A stretch of DNA of 25,245 nt, taken from contig JANYEU010000181.1 in NCBI GenBank assembly GCA_025362915.1, forward strand, positions 1-25,245, read 5' to 3'. The position numbers were made by a program, and so were the translations under genes. The DNA comes from Chitinophagaceae bacterium. GTDB lineage: Bacteria > Bacteroidota > Bacteroidia > Chitinophagales > Chitinophagaceae. Position 1 is the first letter of the stretch. Every line of letters begins with the position of its first letter. This document shows positions 7,082-14,677 of this stretch, in pieces. The notes beneath the pieces are model-generated. The model saw only the letters and a program-made list of their open reading frames with translations, was not told the origin of the DNA and did not search any database.

Positions 7082-7495
7082 ATGGAAATAACCTACACAT
7101 TACCCGAAATAGACGTTGTTGCCAAACAGGTCTGGGAGGAAGGTAAGCAATATAAGGTCTGGGCTTTTTATGCGGAGATGGGCAGCGGTAAAACTACTTT
7201 TATACATGCTTTGTGTAACCTGTTGGAGGTGGAAGACGTGGTAAGTAGTCCCACTTACGCCATCATGAACGAATATAAAAGTAAGGTTGTAGGAACCATT
7301 TGCCATACTGATTGGTATAGGCTTAAAGATGAAAATGATGCCATACACACTGGCGTAGAAGATGCCATTCATAACGCAGATTTAAGCTTGATAGAATGGC
7401 CGGAAAAGGCAGAAGGATTACTGGAAAAAGGAACATTCAAGATTGTGATTAAAGTAATTAATGCATCCACTCGAACACTTACTACATCGGTTTAG
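7082..7495 (+). CDS. tsaE: tRNA threonylcarbamoyladenosine biosynthesis ATPase TsaE
   Basis: At 137 residues it has the size of TsaE, the ATPase that works with TsaB-TsaD to make t6A37 on ANN-decoding tRNAs in the cytoplasm. The P-loop is AEMGSGKTTF (31-40). After it come VSSPTYAIMNEY, the HTDWYRL segment (usual HxDxYRL) and LIEWPEKAEGLL near the C-terminus (usual IEWPE), all family hallmarks. The ATG at 7082 lies five bases after a TATCTTCG -7-like box (7070-7077), so its leader may be very short. It is followed 90 bp later by ald, a neighbour pair I recall from other Bacteroidota. No oddities apart from Ala in place of the first P-loop Gly, which the motif allows. Confidence 0.93.
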   Translation: MEITYTLPEIDVVAKQVWEEGKQYKVWAFYAEMGSGKTTFIHALCNLLEVEDVVSSPTYAIMNEYKSKVVGTICHTDWYRLKDENDAIHTGVEDAIHNADLSLIEWPEKAEGLLEKGTFKIVIKVINASTRTLTTSV

Positions 7496-7515
7496 TAGAT
7501 GTATAAAATTTATTG

Positions 7516-7547
7516 TTTGATAAGAAATTATAAATAAGTAATTTTAG
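7516..7547 (+). promoter_or_regulatory. Promoter of ald
   Basis: TTTG (7516-7519), a 19-base spacer, then TAATTTTAG (7539-7547) fits the Bacteroidota -33/-7 layout (TTTG, N17-23, TAnnTTTG) with one base out of place. It gives a leader of roughly 30-35 bases before the ATG at 7586 and suggests ald has its own promoter beside any read-through from tsaE. Confidence 0.5.
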
Positions 7548-7585
7548 CCCTCTCAACTACACTTTAAAAGTAATTAATACGGAAA

Positions 7586-8800
7586 ATGGCAACTAATAAA
7601 CCGCTTATCACAACCTCGTTTAGTTACGAAACACTAGAAGAAACTTTGGACATCAAGCCGCAAGGGGCACAATTGGAAATAGGTATTCCAAAAGAGTTTG
7701 CCTTTCAGGAAAACCGTATATCCCTTTCGCCAGAAGCTGTTGGTGTGTTGGTCAGTAATGGTCATAGTGTGATGGTGGAACATAATGCAGGTATTGGCAG
7801 CCATTATACGGATAGGGATTATGCCGAGGCAGGTGCCAGCATTGTTCATGATAAGGCACAAGTTTACAGAGCCCCAATGTTGTTAAAGAGTGCGCCTGTG
7901 GTGGAAGAAGACATGGATTTGATACAAGTGAACCAAACCATCATTTCGCCCATACACCACTCGGCTTTAAAGGCTTGCATCATTACTAAATTAATTGAGA
8001 AAAGAGTTACCGGACTAAGTTTCGAAAACCTAAAGGATGATAATGGCAGTTATCCTATTGTTCGTAGCATGAGCGAGATAGCTGGTAGCGCCTTGATGTT
8101 GATAGCAGGACAATACTTAAGTAGTTTCAATAAGGGAAAAGGAGTTTTATTAGGTAGCATTAGTGGTATTCCACCTACTAAAGTGGTTATAGTAGGGGCA
8201 GGAATTGTAGGCGAAACCGCTACACGGAATGCTTTGGCATTGGGTGCATCGGTAAAGGTTTTTGATAATAATATATATAAGCTTAAGGAATTGCAAAACA
8301 ACCTTGGTCAACGTGTTTGGACAAGTGTATTAGAACCACGCATCTTGGCAAAGCAATTAAAAACCTGTGAGGTTGCTATCGGTGCATTGAGCAATGAATA
8401 CGGGAGGGCGCCTGTAGTAGTTACTGAAGAAATGGTGGCAGCCATGCGTCCTGGAAGTATTATTTTAGATGTGGCAATAGATAGGGGAGGCTGCTTTGAA
8501 ACGAGCGAACTTACCAGTCATGAGAACCCAACTTTTGTAAAGCATAACGTGATACATTATTGTGTACCTAATATTCCTAGTGGCTTTGCTCGTACTGCCA
8601 GCCAGGCAATAAGTAATGTATTGATGCCATTGTTGTTGACAATCAGCGATGCTGGGGGACTGGAAGAAATGATCTGGCAAAATGTAAACCTGCGGGAAGG
8701 CATATATATGTTTAAGGGGGCGTTGACAGATTTTTATATCAGTCAGAAATTCGACATGAAGTTTACCGATTTAAACCTCTTGATTGCGAGCAGGAGGTAA
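7586..8800 (+). CDS. ald: Alanine dehydrogenase
   Basis: A 404-residue NAD-dependent alanine dehydrogenase (alanine + NAD to pyruvate + ammonium + NADH). It has an N-terminal extension of about 30 residues before the canonical start EIGIPKEFAFQENRISLSPE, usual for Bacteroidota forms. Expected residues are present: Arg44 in ENR, Lys101 in LLKSAP, a His at 124/125 in PIHHSA, the Rossmann motif VGAGIVGE (203-210), Asp227 in VKVFD for NAD ribose binding, and catalytic Asp299 in AIDRGGCFETSE. It therefore looks active. It links carbon and ammonium metabolism, fitting the nitrogen genes 2-8 kb downstream. A terminator-like palindrome follows at once. Confidence 0.93.
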   Translation: MATNKPLITTSFSYETLEETLDIKPQGAQLEIGIPKEFAFQENRISLSPEAVGVLVSNGHSVMVEHNAGIGSHYTDRDYAEAGASIVHDKAQVYRAPMLLKSAPVVEEDMDLIQVNQTIISPIHHSALKACIITKLIEKRVTGLSFENLKDDNGSYPIVRSMSEIAGSALMLIAGQYLSSFNKGKGVLLGSISGIPPTKVVIVGAGIVGETATRNALALGASVKVFDNNIYKLKELQNNLGQRVWTSVLEPRILAKQLKTCEVAIGALSNEYGRAPVVVTEEMVAAMRPGSIILDVAIDRGGCFETSELTSHENPTFVKHNVIHYCVPNIPSGFARTASQAISNVLMPLLLTISDAGGLEEMIWQNVNLREGIYMFKGALTDFYISQKFDMKFTDLNLLIASRR

Positions 8801-8803
8801 GTT

Positions 8804-8854
8804 AAAGTCGAAAGTCGAGAGTTTTAACTTACGACTTACGACTTTTGACTTTTT
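8804..8854 (+). terminator. Stuttered palindrome ending in a T-run, behind ald (locus C)
   Basis: The left arm (8804-8823) is AAAGTC-GAAAGTCG-AGAGTT and the right arm (8827-8852) is built of ACTTACGACTTACGACTTTTGACTTT-type copies. They pair imperfectly over some 20 bp and end in TTTTT (8850-8854). It starts four bases after the ald stop, so it probably terminates ald. The motif matches that of locus D at 16265. Confidence 0.6.
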
Positions 8855-8874
8855 CAATATAAACTTTTAGAACA

Positions 8875-10134
8875 TTGTTACAGAAGAGGATTTTAACTGC
8901 TGCGTTCTTTATTGAAATACTAAGTGCCACTTACCTTCTTGCCAATAGCGATTTCGCAGCATTGGCGAGTGTTTTATATTTCATCAGTGGATTGACGATA
9001 GCTATAGTTATTTTATTCCTTCCACAATCACACCTTCGTTTTAGTTTACCTAAGAAAACATTTTTCACAAATACTTTCAATGGATACAAGTTTTCTGCCA
9101 TGGCTATCATGGGCGTAATGATGTGCCATTTTGGAATGCAATTCATGGACGATGCTCCGCTCGATTTTCATGATTCGGATATGCTTCCCATTATCAGGGT
9201 TATGAGCCAACGATTTGTAGCGGGACATTGGGCAAAAGTTTATGATGTTATTCCTAACATCTGGACGGGTATCAAACCAATTTATTTACCTGCCATGTGG
9301 CTGCCATTTACCGCAGCCGAATGGCTGCATGTAGATATTAGATGGATGACGATTGTTGCTTTATTCCTTGCTTTCTCCATGGCCATACTTCTATGGGATC
9401 CTTTTGCCAGTAAGCGTCTCTCACTTACTTACAAAGTATCTGTTTTCATGTTGTTTTGGTGGCTATTTACAAATGATTCAGCAGGATTGATTCCTTATAC
9501 TGAAGAAGGAGTGGTCATCATTAACTACGTATGGTTAACCCTTGCATTACTCACGGAGAATTATTTATTGATAGGTATTGCCGCCTGCTTATGCCTATTA
9601 AGTAGATATGCTTTAATAGGGTGGTTGCCCGCCATGTTGGTATTATTATATGTTCAAGGAAAAAAGAAACAATGGTTGCATCTTAAGATAAGTGGTATCA
9701 GTTGTTTTATTATACTTGTTTTCTTGCCTTTTGGATGGAATATTATTAAAGATTTTATTAGTCTGCCAGGGGCATATATCAATTTTGCGGCAAGGGTATG
9801 GCATGATGGGCCTCATGTGTTTTATATCAGCCTTGGTTTTGCCAAATTTTTCGGATCAAACCACATTGCCTTGCAGCATTACCTTTTAATTACCCTAACG
9901 TTTGTAGTACCCATGCTTTTTGTACTTTTCTGTGCATGGGCAAACTACAAACGCAATGCAAACCTGCACAACATTGCCTTGGCAGCACTAAAAATATCCT
10001 TGGTTATCTTCTACACATTTGTAGATGTGCCTTACCTGTATCTATTCTATACTTCTCCTTTTATCAGTTGTATAATAGTTGCCTATTGGGTATCCTACAG
10101 GGAAAAAGAAAAGAAAGAAGTTTTACATACGTGA
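8875..10134 (+). CDS. Polytopic membrane protein, possible GT-C glycosyltransferase
   Basis: A 419-residue protein with about nine or ten hydrophobic segments. The reading starts at TTG 8875 (MLQKRILTAA); the frame is closed by TAA at 8860-8862 and the next in-frame ATG (about residue 76) would cut off two membrane helices, so TTG is preferred. After the second or third helix comes a loop with DDAPLDFHDSDMLPIIRVM (92-110), then GHWAKVYDVIPN and GIKPIYLPAMWLPF. An acidic motif in the first outer loop followed by an 'Y-P-P' type segment resembles GT87/DUF2029-type GT-C enzymes that use lipid-linked sugars. This is a fold-level guess. Basic KEKEKKEVLHT end inside the cell. It stands alone, convergent with glnN. 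Confidence 0.6.
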   Translation: MLQKRILTAAFFIEILSATYLLANSDFAALASVLYFISGLTIAIVILFLPQSHLRFSLPKKTFFTNTFNGYKFSAMAIMGVMMCHFGMQFMDDAPLDFHDSDMLPIIRVMSQRFVAGHWAKVYDVIPNIWTGIKPIYLPAMWLPFTAAEWLHVDIRWMTIVALFLAFSMAILLWDPFASKRLSLTYKVSVFMLFWWLFTNDSAGLIPYTEEGVVIINYVWLTLALLTENYLLIGIAACLCLLSRYALIGWLPAMLVLLYVQGKKKQWLHLKISGISCFIILVFLPFGWNIIKDFISLPGAYINFAARVWHDGPHVFYISLGFAKFFGSNHIALQHYLLITLTFVVPMLFVLFCAWANYKRNANLHNIALAALKISLVIFYTFVDVPYLYLFYTSPFISCIIVAYWVSYREKEKKEVLHT

Positions 10135-10237
10135 TGTTGTTTTCTAAATCATGGTTTTATACGTAGTTCAAGTCAAAAAAAGTGTCTTTTACCTCTCCAC
10201 CAGTCTTATCACCCATAAATATTACGAAAAGAACATC

Positions 10238-10400
10238 AAATAAACCTCATCGAACTGACAATGTATCAGGAAAATATCGAATAAACCTCAGGAGAGGTTA
10301 AATAAGCCCCACCGACGTGTCAATGTAACATACATTTTGACGAATAAAACCCTGCCAACGTCAAATAAAGTAGAGGTAACATTAAATAAACACCATCTAT
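10238..10400. repeat. Degenerate array with about 21-bp period
   Basis: An AATAA(A)-C-rich motif begins at 10238, 10280, 10300, 10343, 10363 and 10384: steps of 42, 20, 43, 20 and 21 bp, all near multiples of 21. Examples are AAATAAACCTC, GAATAAACCTC, AAATAAGCCCC and GAATAAAACCC. The two 42-bp steps share a second part (CTGACAATGTA and GTGTCAATGTA), which gives a 62-bp higher-order unit. Read leftward the core is GGTTTATTtGAyGTT. The stretch 10135-10568 has no gene; besides this array and the terminator at 10514 I see nothing else. Confidence 0.6.
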
Positions 10401-10513
10401 TTCAAGAGTTTTCTCGCATTATAAAAACTTTTCGCTATCCAACCATCTAAAATAACAATGGTATCATCAATAAAATGCCTGTCTTAAAATGGTTTTATGT
10501 TGATAGAAATAAA

Positions 10514-10540
10514 AAGCCCCGCACTTTCGATGCGGGGCTT
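10514..10540 (-). terminator. Rho-independent terminator of glnN
   Basis: AAGCCCCGCA (10514-10523), loop CTTTCGA, TGCGGGGCTT (10531-10540): a perfect GC-rich 10-bp stem. Read leftward it is followed by TTTTTATTT, 28 bp past the glnN stop at 10569. Confidence 0.92.
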
Positions 10541-10568
10541 AAACTTTCTTTTATTTATAAAGAAGCTA

Positions 10569-12758
10569 TTATCTTAGGAATAACATTTCCCTATATTTAG
10601 GCAAAGTCCACTCTTCATCATCAACCAAATGCTCCAATTTATCAACATGATAACGAATTACATCAAAGTATTCACCCTTAACATCATCGCAATAAGCAAT
10701 TGCCCTTTCTCTCATTTCTGGAATGTTGTTGGCAACTTTTCTAGCTTCTACCATAGCATTTACATTTTCGTAAATTACATTGATATGCTCGCTTACATCA
10801 TTCAAAATAGCCAATTGACTCCTATAAGTATTTTCAGGTACACCAACAGCTTTCAAGCTTTCAATGTTTCCAGCCAATTGGGTTAGGTATTTAACCGCAG
10901 CAGGAATGATATGGTTAAGAGCCAAATCACCCATTACCCTTGCTTCAATTTGAACTTTCTTCAAGTACTTTTCTAATTCAATTTCATGGCGGGCTTCCAA
11001 CTCACTATGAGAATATATATTGTTTTCTTCAAACAACTTCTTTGCCTTTGGTGTAACCATTGCATCCAAAGCTACTGGAGTTGTCTTTAAGTTAGGCAAT
11101 CCACGTCTTTCAGCTTCTTTATGCCACTCTTCGCTATAACCATCTCCTTCAAACAATACTTTTTTGCTTTCAACAATGTAGCGTTGGATAGTTTGCATTA
11201 CTGCAACTTCTTTCTTTTCACCCTTTTCAATCAAGCCATCAACGTCTTTCTTGAATGTTTTCAAGGTTTGCGCCATGATAGTATTCAGGATAGTCATTGG
11301 ATTAGCACAGTTTGCGGTAGAACCTACTGCACGGAACTCAAATTTGTTACCGGTGAAGGCGAAAGGAGAAGTACGGTTTCTATCTGTATTATCCAACAAC
11401 AATTCTGGAATGCTACGGTGGAGATCCAATTTCAAGATAGCTTCATCCTGTTCGTCGAAATTATCACCTACACGGCTTTCAACTTCTTCCAATACCTTAA
11501 ATAGGTATTGACCTACGAAAACAGAAATAATTGCAGGAGGAGCCTCATTTGCACCCAAACGGTGATCATTCGGAGCAGATGCGATAGACGCTCTCAAAAT
11601 ATCAGCATAATCATGAACAGCCTTGATGGTATTAACAAAGAATGTCAAGAACATCAAGTTTGTTTTTGGAGTCTTACCTGGAGCCAATAAGTTTACACCA
11701 GTATCGGTAGCCAAACTCCAGTTATTGTGCTTGCCACTACCATTAATACCAGCAAAAGGTTTTTCATGTAGTAACACCCTTAATTTATGACGCTTGGCCA
11801 CACGGCTCATTACATCCATCAATAAGGTATTATGATCTACAGCGATGTTTACTTCTTCAAATATAGGAGCACACTCAAACTGCGCAGGTGCAACCTCATT
11901 GTGACGGGTACGTAAAGGAATACCTAATTTGTATGCTTCTGTTTCGTAGTCACGCATGAAAGCGTAAACCCTTTCTGGAATTGAGCCAAAATAATGGTCT
12001 TCCAATTGTTGACCCTTAGCAGGTGCGGCACCAAATACAGTACGACCACTTTGGACCAAATCAGGACGGGCATTTGCCAAGGCTTCATCAATAACAAAGT
12101 ATTCTTGCTCCCAACCTAAGGTAGCGGTTATTTTATTTACATTCTTATCAAAATAATGCGCAACATCAACCGCGTGTTTATTTAAAGCTTCCAATGCTTT
12201 TAATAAAGGAGCCTTATAATCCAATGACTCACCGGTATATGAAACAAACAATGTAGGTATACAAAGCGTTCTTCCACTTCCTATTTCAATAATGAAAGCT
12301 GGCGAAGAAGGATCCCAAGCCGTGTAACCACGTGCTTCGAATGTAGATCTTATACCGCCATTAGGAAAAGAAGAAGCATCAGGCTCTTGTTGAACCAAGG
12401 CAGCACCATCAAATTCTTCAATAGCTGTACCATCACTTTTCAATGTAAAGAAGGAATCATGTTTTTCAGCAGTGGAACCTGTTAGTGGTTGAAACCAGTG
12501 TGTAAAGTGTGTTACACCCTTACTTTCAGCCCAAGCACGCAAACCGTTAGCAATTTGACCAGCAACAGCCCTGTCAATTTTCTTTCCGCCCTTGATACTT
12601 CCTGCCAGACTTTTATAAGCATCGTCGCTTAAATATTCTCTGGCTGTCTTCATGGTAAAAACATTTTCGCCGAAAATGGCAGTGATTTTAGATGATTTCA
12701 AGCCATTGGCTTCTACCTCATCTGTAAGCTTTGTGATTGCATCAAACCTTAGTGACAT
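10569..12758 (-). CDS. glnN: Glutamine synthetase type III
   Basis: The 729-residue size is diagnostic of GSIII, since GSI is about 470 and GSII about 350 residues. GSIII makes glutamine from glutamate, ammonium and ATP and is the common form in Bacteroidota. Recognised parts include THFTHWFQPLTGSTAEKHD near residue 100, EQEYFVIDE with metal-binding acids, RHNEVAPAQFECAP, the GSIII hallmark EKPFAGINGSGKHNNWSL, and ANEAPPAIISVFVG, then a helical C-terminal third. The ATG at 12758 gives the typical MSLRFDAI start. It is divergent from porin and amt across a 581-bp regulatory region and has a strong terminator. Nitrogen-dependent expression together with amt is likely but inferred. Confidence 0.96.
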   Translation of the reverse strand: MSLRFDAITKLTDEVEANGLKSSKITAIFGENVFTMKTAREYLSDDAYKSLAGSIKGGKKIDRAVAGQIANGLRAWAESKGVTHFTHWFQPLTGSTAEKHDSFFTLKSDGTAIEEFDGAALVQQEPDASSFPNGGIRSTFEARGYTAWDPSSPAFIIEIGSGRTLCIPTLFVSYTGESLDYKAPLLKALEALNKHAVDVAHYFDKNVNKITATLGWEQEYFVIDEALANARPDLVQSGRTVFGAAPAKGQQLEDHYFGSIPERVYAFMRDYETEAYKLGIPLRTRHNEVAPAQFECAPIFEEVNIAVDHNTLLMDVMSRVAKRHKLRVLLHEKPFAGINGSGKHNNWSLATDTGVNLLAPGKTPKTNLMFLTFFVNTIKAVHDYADILRASIASAPNDHRLGANEAPPAIISVFVGQYLFKVLEEVESRVGDNFDEQDEAILKLDLHRSIPELLLDNTDRNRTSPFAFTGNKFEFRAVGSTANCANPMTILNTIMAQTLKTFKKDVDGLIEKGEKKEVAVMQTIQRYIVESKKVLFEGDGYSEEWHKEAERRGLPNLKTTPVALDAMVTPKAKKLFEENNIYSHSELEARHEIELEKYLKKVQIEARVMGDLALNHIIPAAVKYLTQLAGNIESLKAVGVPENTYRSQLAILNDVSEHINVIYENVNAMVEARKVANNIPEMRERAIAYCDDVKGEYFDVIRYHVDKLEHLVDDEEWTLPKYREMLFLR

Positions 12759-13009
12759 GTTATAAAAATTTAATTAAGTGATTAATCCTCCAAAAGAAGT
12801 GTTTTTTTTCAGTTTTTCCAAAAAATCATTCTTAAAGTTGTAAAAAAATTTTTTTTCAATGTAAATCCTATATTTCGGAAATCTAACTTCTGCAGTTTGT
12901 TATATTGTTTTTTATATTATTTATTGGGAGTTGTTGTATTAGTAATAAATTAATATTCAAATTATTTTTCTTTCTTTGAAAATTTATCACTATTTTGCAT
13001 CCGATTTTA

Positions 13010-13028
13010 CAAAACAACGAATGTTTTG
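13010..13028. promoter_or_regulatory. Operator-like dyad in the glnN-porin intergenic region
   Basis: CAAAACA-ACGAA-TGTTTTG is a perfect 7+7 dyad with a 5-base centre, placed between the divergent glnN and porin genes. Such symmetry suits a dimeric regulator. The rest of 12759-13339 is very AT-rich, with a second weaker dyad ACTTAT-N10-ATAAGT (13096-13117) and a T-run at 12848-12856. No ORF of note is present. Confidence 0.35.
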
Positions 13029-13256
13029 GTGTTTTATTTAATTAAAATGAAATCTCATAGCCCTTTACAGCTCTTTAACATATAATAAGATAATAACTTA
13101 TTTATTCATTAATAAGTGCTGACCTTATAACAGAATTACATTGTTTACAAATTAGACTTTTAAAGTGTATTCGAATTTTATTTCCTTACACATTTATATA
13201 GTACCCGGTTTTTAAAACATGAGTTTTGTTTGGCAGATATAGAATTCTCTTGTTTC

Positions 13257-13287
13257 TTGGCTCCTGATCAAAGCAAAGATACTTTTG
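13257..13287 (+). promoter_or_regulatory. Promoter of the porin gene
   Basis: TTG (13257-13259), a 20-base spacer, then TACTTTTG (13280-13287) is a full match to the Bacteroidota TTG/TAnnTTTG promoter. It would give a leader of about 45 bases before the ATG at 13340. Confidence 0.6.
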
Positions 13288-13339
13288 AGGTATTTGTCGG
13301 ATAATTCTCTATTTTTTCTTAACAATTAAACAAAAAAAC

Positions 13340-14452
13340 ATGTTGAAAAAATTACTAACAGTAACAACAGCTATGGCAATCTTTTTTGCTGCAAACAGTC
13401 AGGATTCTACAAAAGGAACAACCACCTTCACAACTTCGGTTGATGCGTATTACAGATACGATTTCGCTGGAAAAGGTAACAACAACTACACTAGTTTTAC
13501 TAACTCAACCAATTCGATGGAACTTGGTATGGCCTCTATCAGGGTGGATCATAGCATTGGTAAAGTATCTGCAACTGCCGATTTAGGCTTTGGAAGAAGA
13601 GCAGAAGAATTCTCTTATAATGATGGTTCTGGATGGAATGGTACTTCAGCAGCTGGTGGAAACCACTTTAACACACTTGCAGCCATTAAGCAAGCCTATG
13701 TTAGTTATCAAGCTACCAGTAAATTAAAGTTTACAATAGGTAAATGGGCTACGCATATTGGTTGGGAATTGTTAGACGCTTGTGCAAACCGTAACTATAG
13801 TATGAGTTATGGTTTCTCAGAAGGTCCTTTTTTCCATACAGGCGCTAAATTAGATATTACCTTGGGTGCAAAATCTGGTTTGATGGTTGGTATTGCAAAC
13901 CCAACAGATCTTAGTACTACTGCTTCTGGTAATAAAATGGGCATAGCTCAGTTCTTTACAGGTACTAAAGACGATAAAGTAAAAGGCTATTTAAACTTTC
14001 AAGGCGGTACTGACGCAGCAGGAGATAAAATTGCTCAAGGCGATTTAGTATTAAACTTTGTTCTTAGCAGCAAGTGGGGATTGAACTATGACGGTACTTT
14101 ACAAAGTTTTAAACCTATGGGCGGAACTTCTCATAGTTGGACAAGTAATGCAGTATATCTTAATTATGATCCAATCAGCAAATTCGGACTAACACTTCGT
14201 GGTGAGTATTTTGGTGATAATGATGGCGTTAAGCTTAATTTTTTAGATCCTGCCGCTGCTCCTGGTTCTTTTGCTGTACCAGTTAAAAGTGTAACAGCGT
14301 TTACTCTTTCTGGTAACTACAAAGTTAATAACCTAACAATAATACCAGAAATCAGATTTGACAATGCAGCTGAAAATGCTTTTTTGGATAAAGATGGTAA
14401 AGCTACCAAATCTGCCGCTAGCTTTATCTTAGCTGCAACTTACAAATTCTAA
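13340..14452 (+). CDS. Outer-membrane beta-barrel porin, BBP2/OmpL-like
   Basis: A 370-residue protein with a clean signal peptide (MLKKLLTVTTAMAIFFAANS, cleavage near residue 20). The mature part alternates polar and aromatic residues throughout, and the C-terminus SFILAATYKF ends in Phe, as barrel proteins do. Segments such as VDAYYRYDFAGKG, LGMASIRVDHSIGKVSATAD, IKQAYVSYQATSKLKFTIGK and EGPFFHTGAKLDITLG fit the putative beta-barrel porin-2 (OmpL-like) family. It is placed 225 bp before amt in the same direction and diverges from glnN. I infer a role in letting small nitrogen compounds across the outer membrane, but the substrate is not shown. It has its own consensus promoter and a strong 3' hairpin, so amt may be separately controlled. 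Confidence 0.85.
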   Translation: MLKKLLTVTTAMAIFFAANSQDSTKGTTTFTTSVDAYYRYDFAGKGNNNYTSFTNSTNSMELGMASIRVDHSIGKVSATADLGFGRRAEEFSYNDGSGWNGTSAAGGNHFNTLAAIKQAYVSYQATSKLKFTIGKWATHIGWELLDACANRNYSMSYGFSEGPFFHTGAKLDITLGAKSGLMVGIANPTDLSTTASGNKMGIAQFFTGTKDDKVKGYLNFQGGTDAAGDKIAQGDLVLNFVLSSKWGLNYDGTLQSFKPMGGTSHSWTSNAVYLNYDPISKFGLTLRGEYFGDNDGVKLNFLDPAAAPGSFAVPVKSVTAFTLSGNYKVNNLTIIPEIRFDNAAENAFLDKDGKATKSAASFILAATYKF

Positions 14453-14474
14453 TTAATTTCAGTTCATATTCTAG

Positions 14475-14507
14475 CTTGATGAAATGCCCACTGCACATTT
14501 CATCAAG
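14475..14507 (+). terminator. Hairpin behind the porin gene
   Basis: CTTGATGAAATG (14475-14486) and CATTTCATCAAG (14496-14507) form a perfect 12-bp stem with a 9-base loop. AGTTC (14461-14465) and GAACT (14512-14516) extend it. It lacks a T-run, so it may stabilise the porin mRNA 3' end or weaken read-through into amt rather than stop transcription fully. Confidence 0.55.
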
Positions 14508-14677
14508 TATAGAACTGCAAAAAGCAAGGGTTTACATAAAAAAGTAGCCTTAATCCGCCCTTTGTCAAATTAAAATTTTTTCAATGTGACTTTTTTTAAA
14601 GAATTACCCTTACTTTAGCAGAAAGCATCTAGTAAATGTGAAAAATATTTATTTATAATTTAAAACCCCCTACTATT

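Noticed and set aside
7172..7201. Ala instead of Gly at the first P-loop position of TsaE as a sign of inactivity
   Set aside because: The P-loop pattern [AG]-x4-G-K-[ST] allows Ala, and all other family motifs are intact.
10238..10400. CRISPR array
   Set aside because: The repeats are short and degenerate, the steps are 20-21 bp or doubles of that, and there are no spacers between conserved repeats or cas genes.
13227..13260. Sigma-54 promoter before the porin gene (TGGCA at 13230 and TTGGCT at 13257)
   Set aside because: Neither has a GC/TTGC element at the required distance, while a full TTG-N20-TACTTTTG promoter is present.
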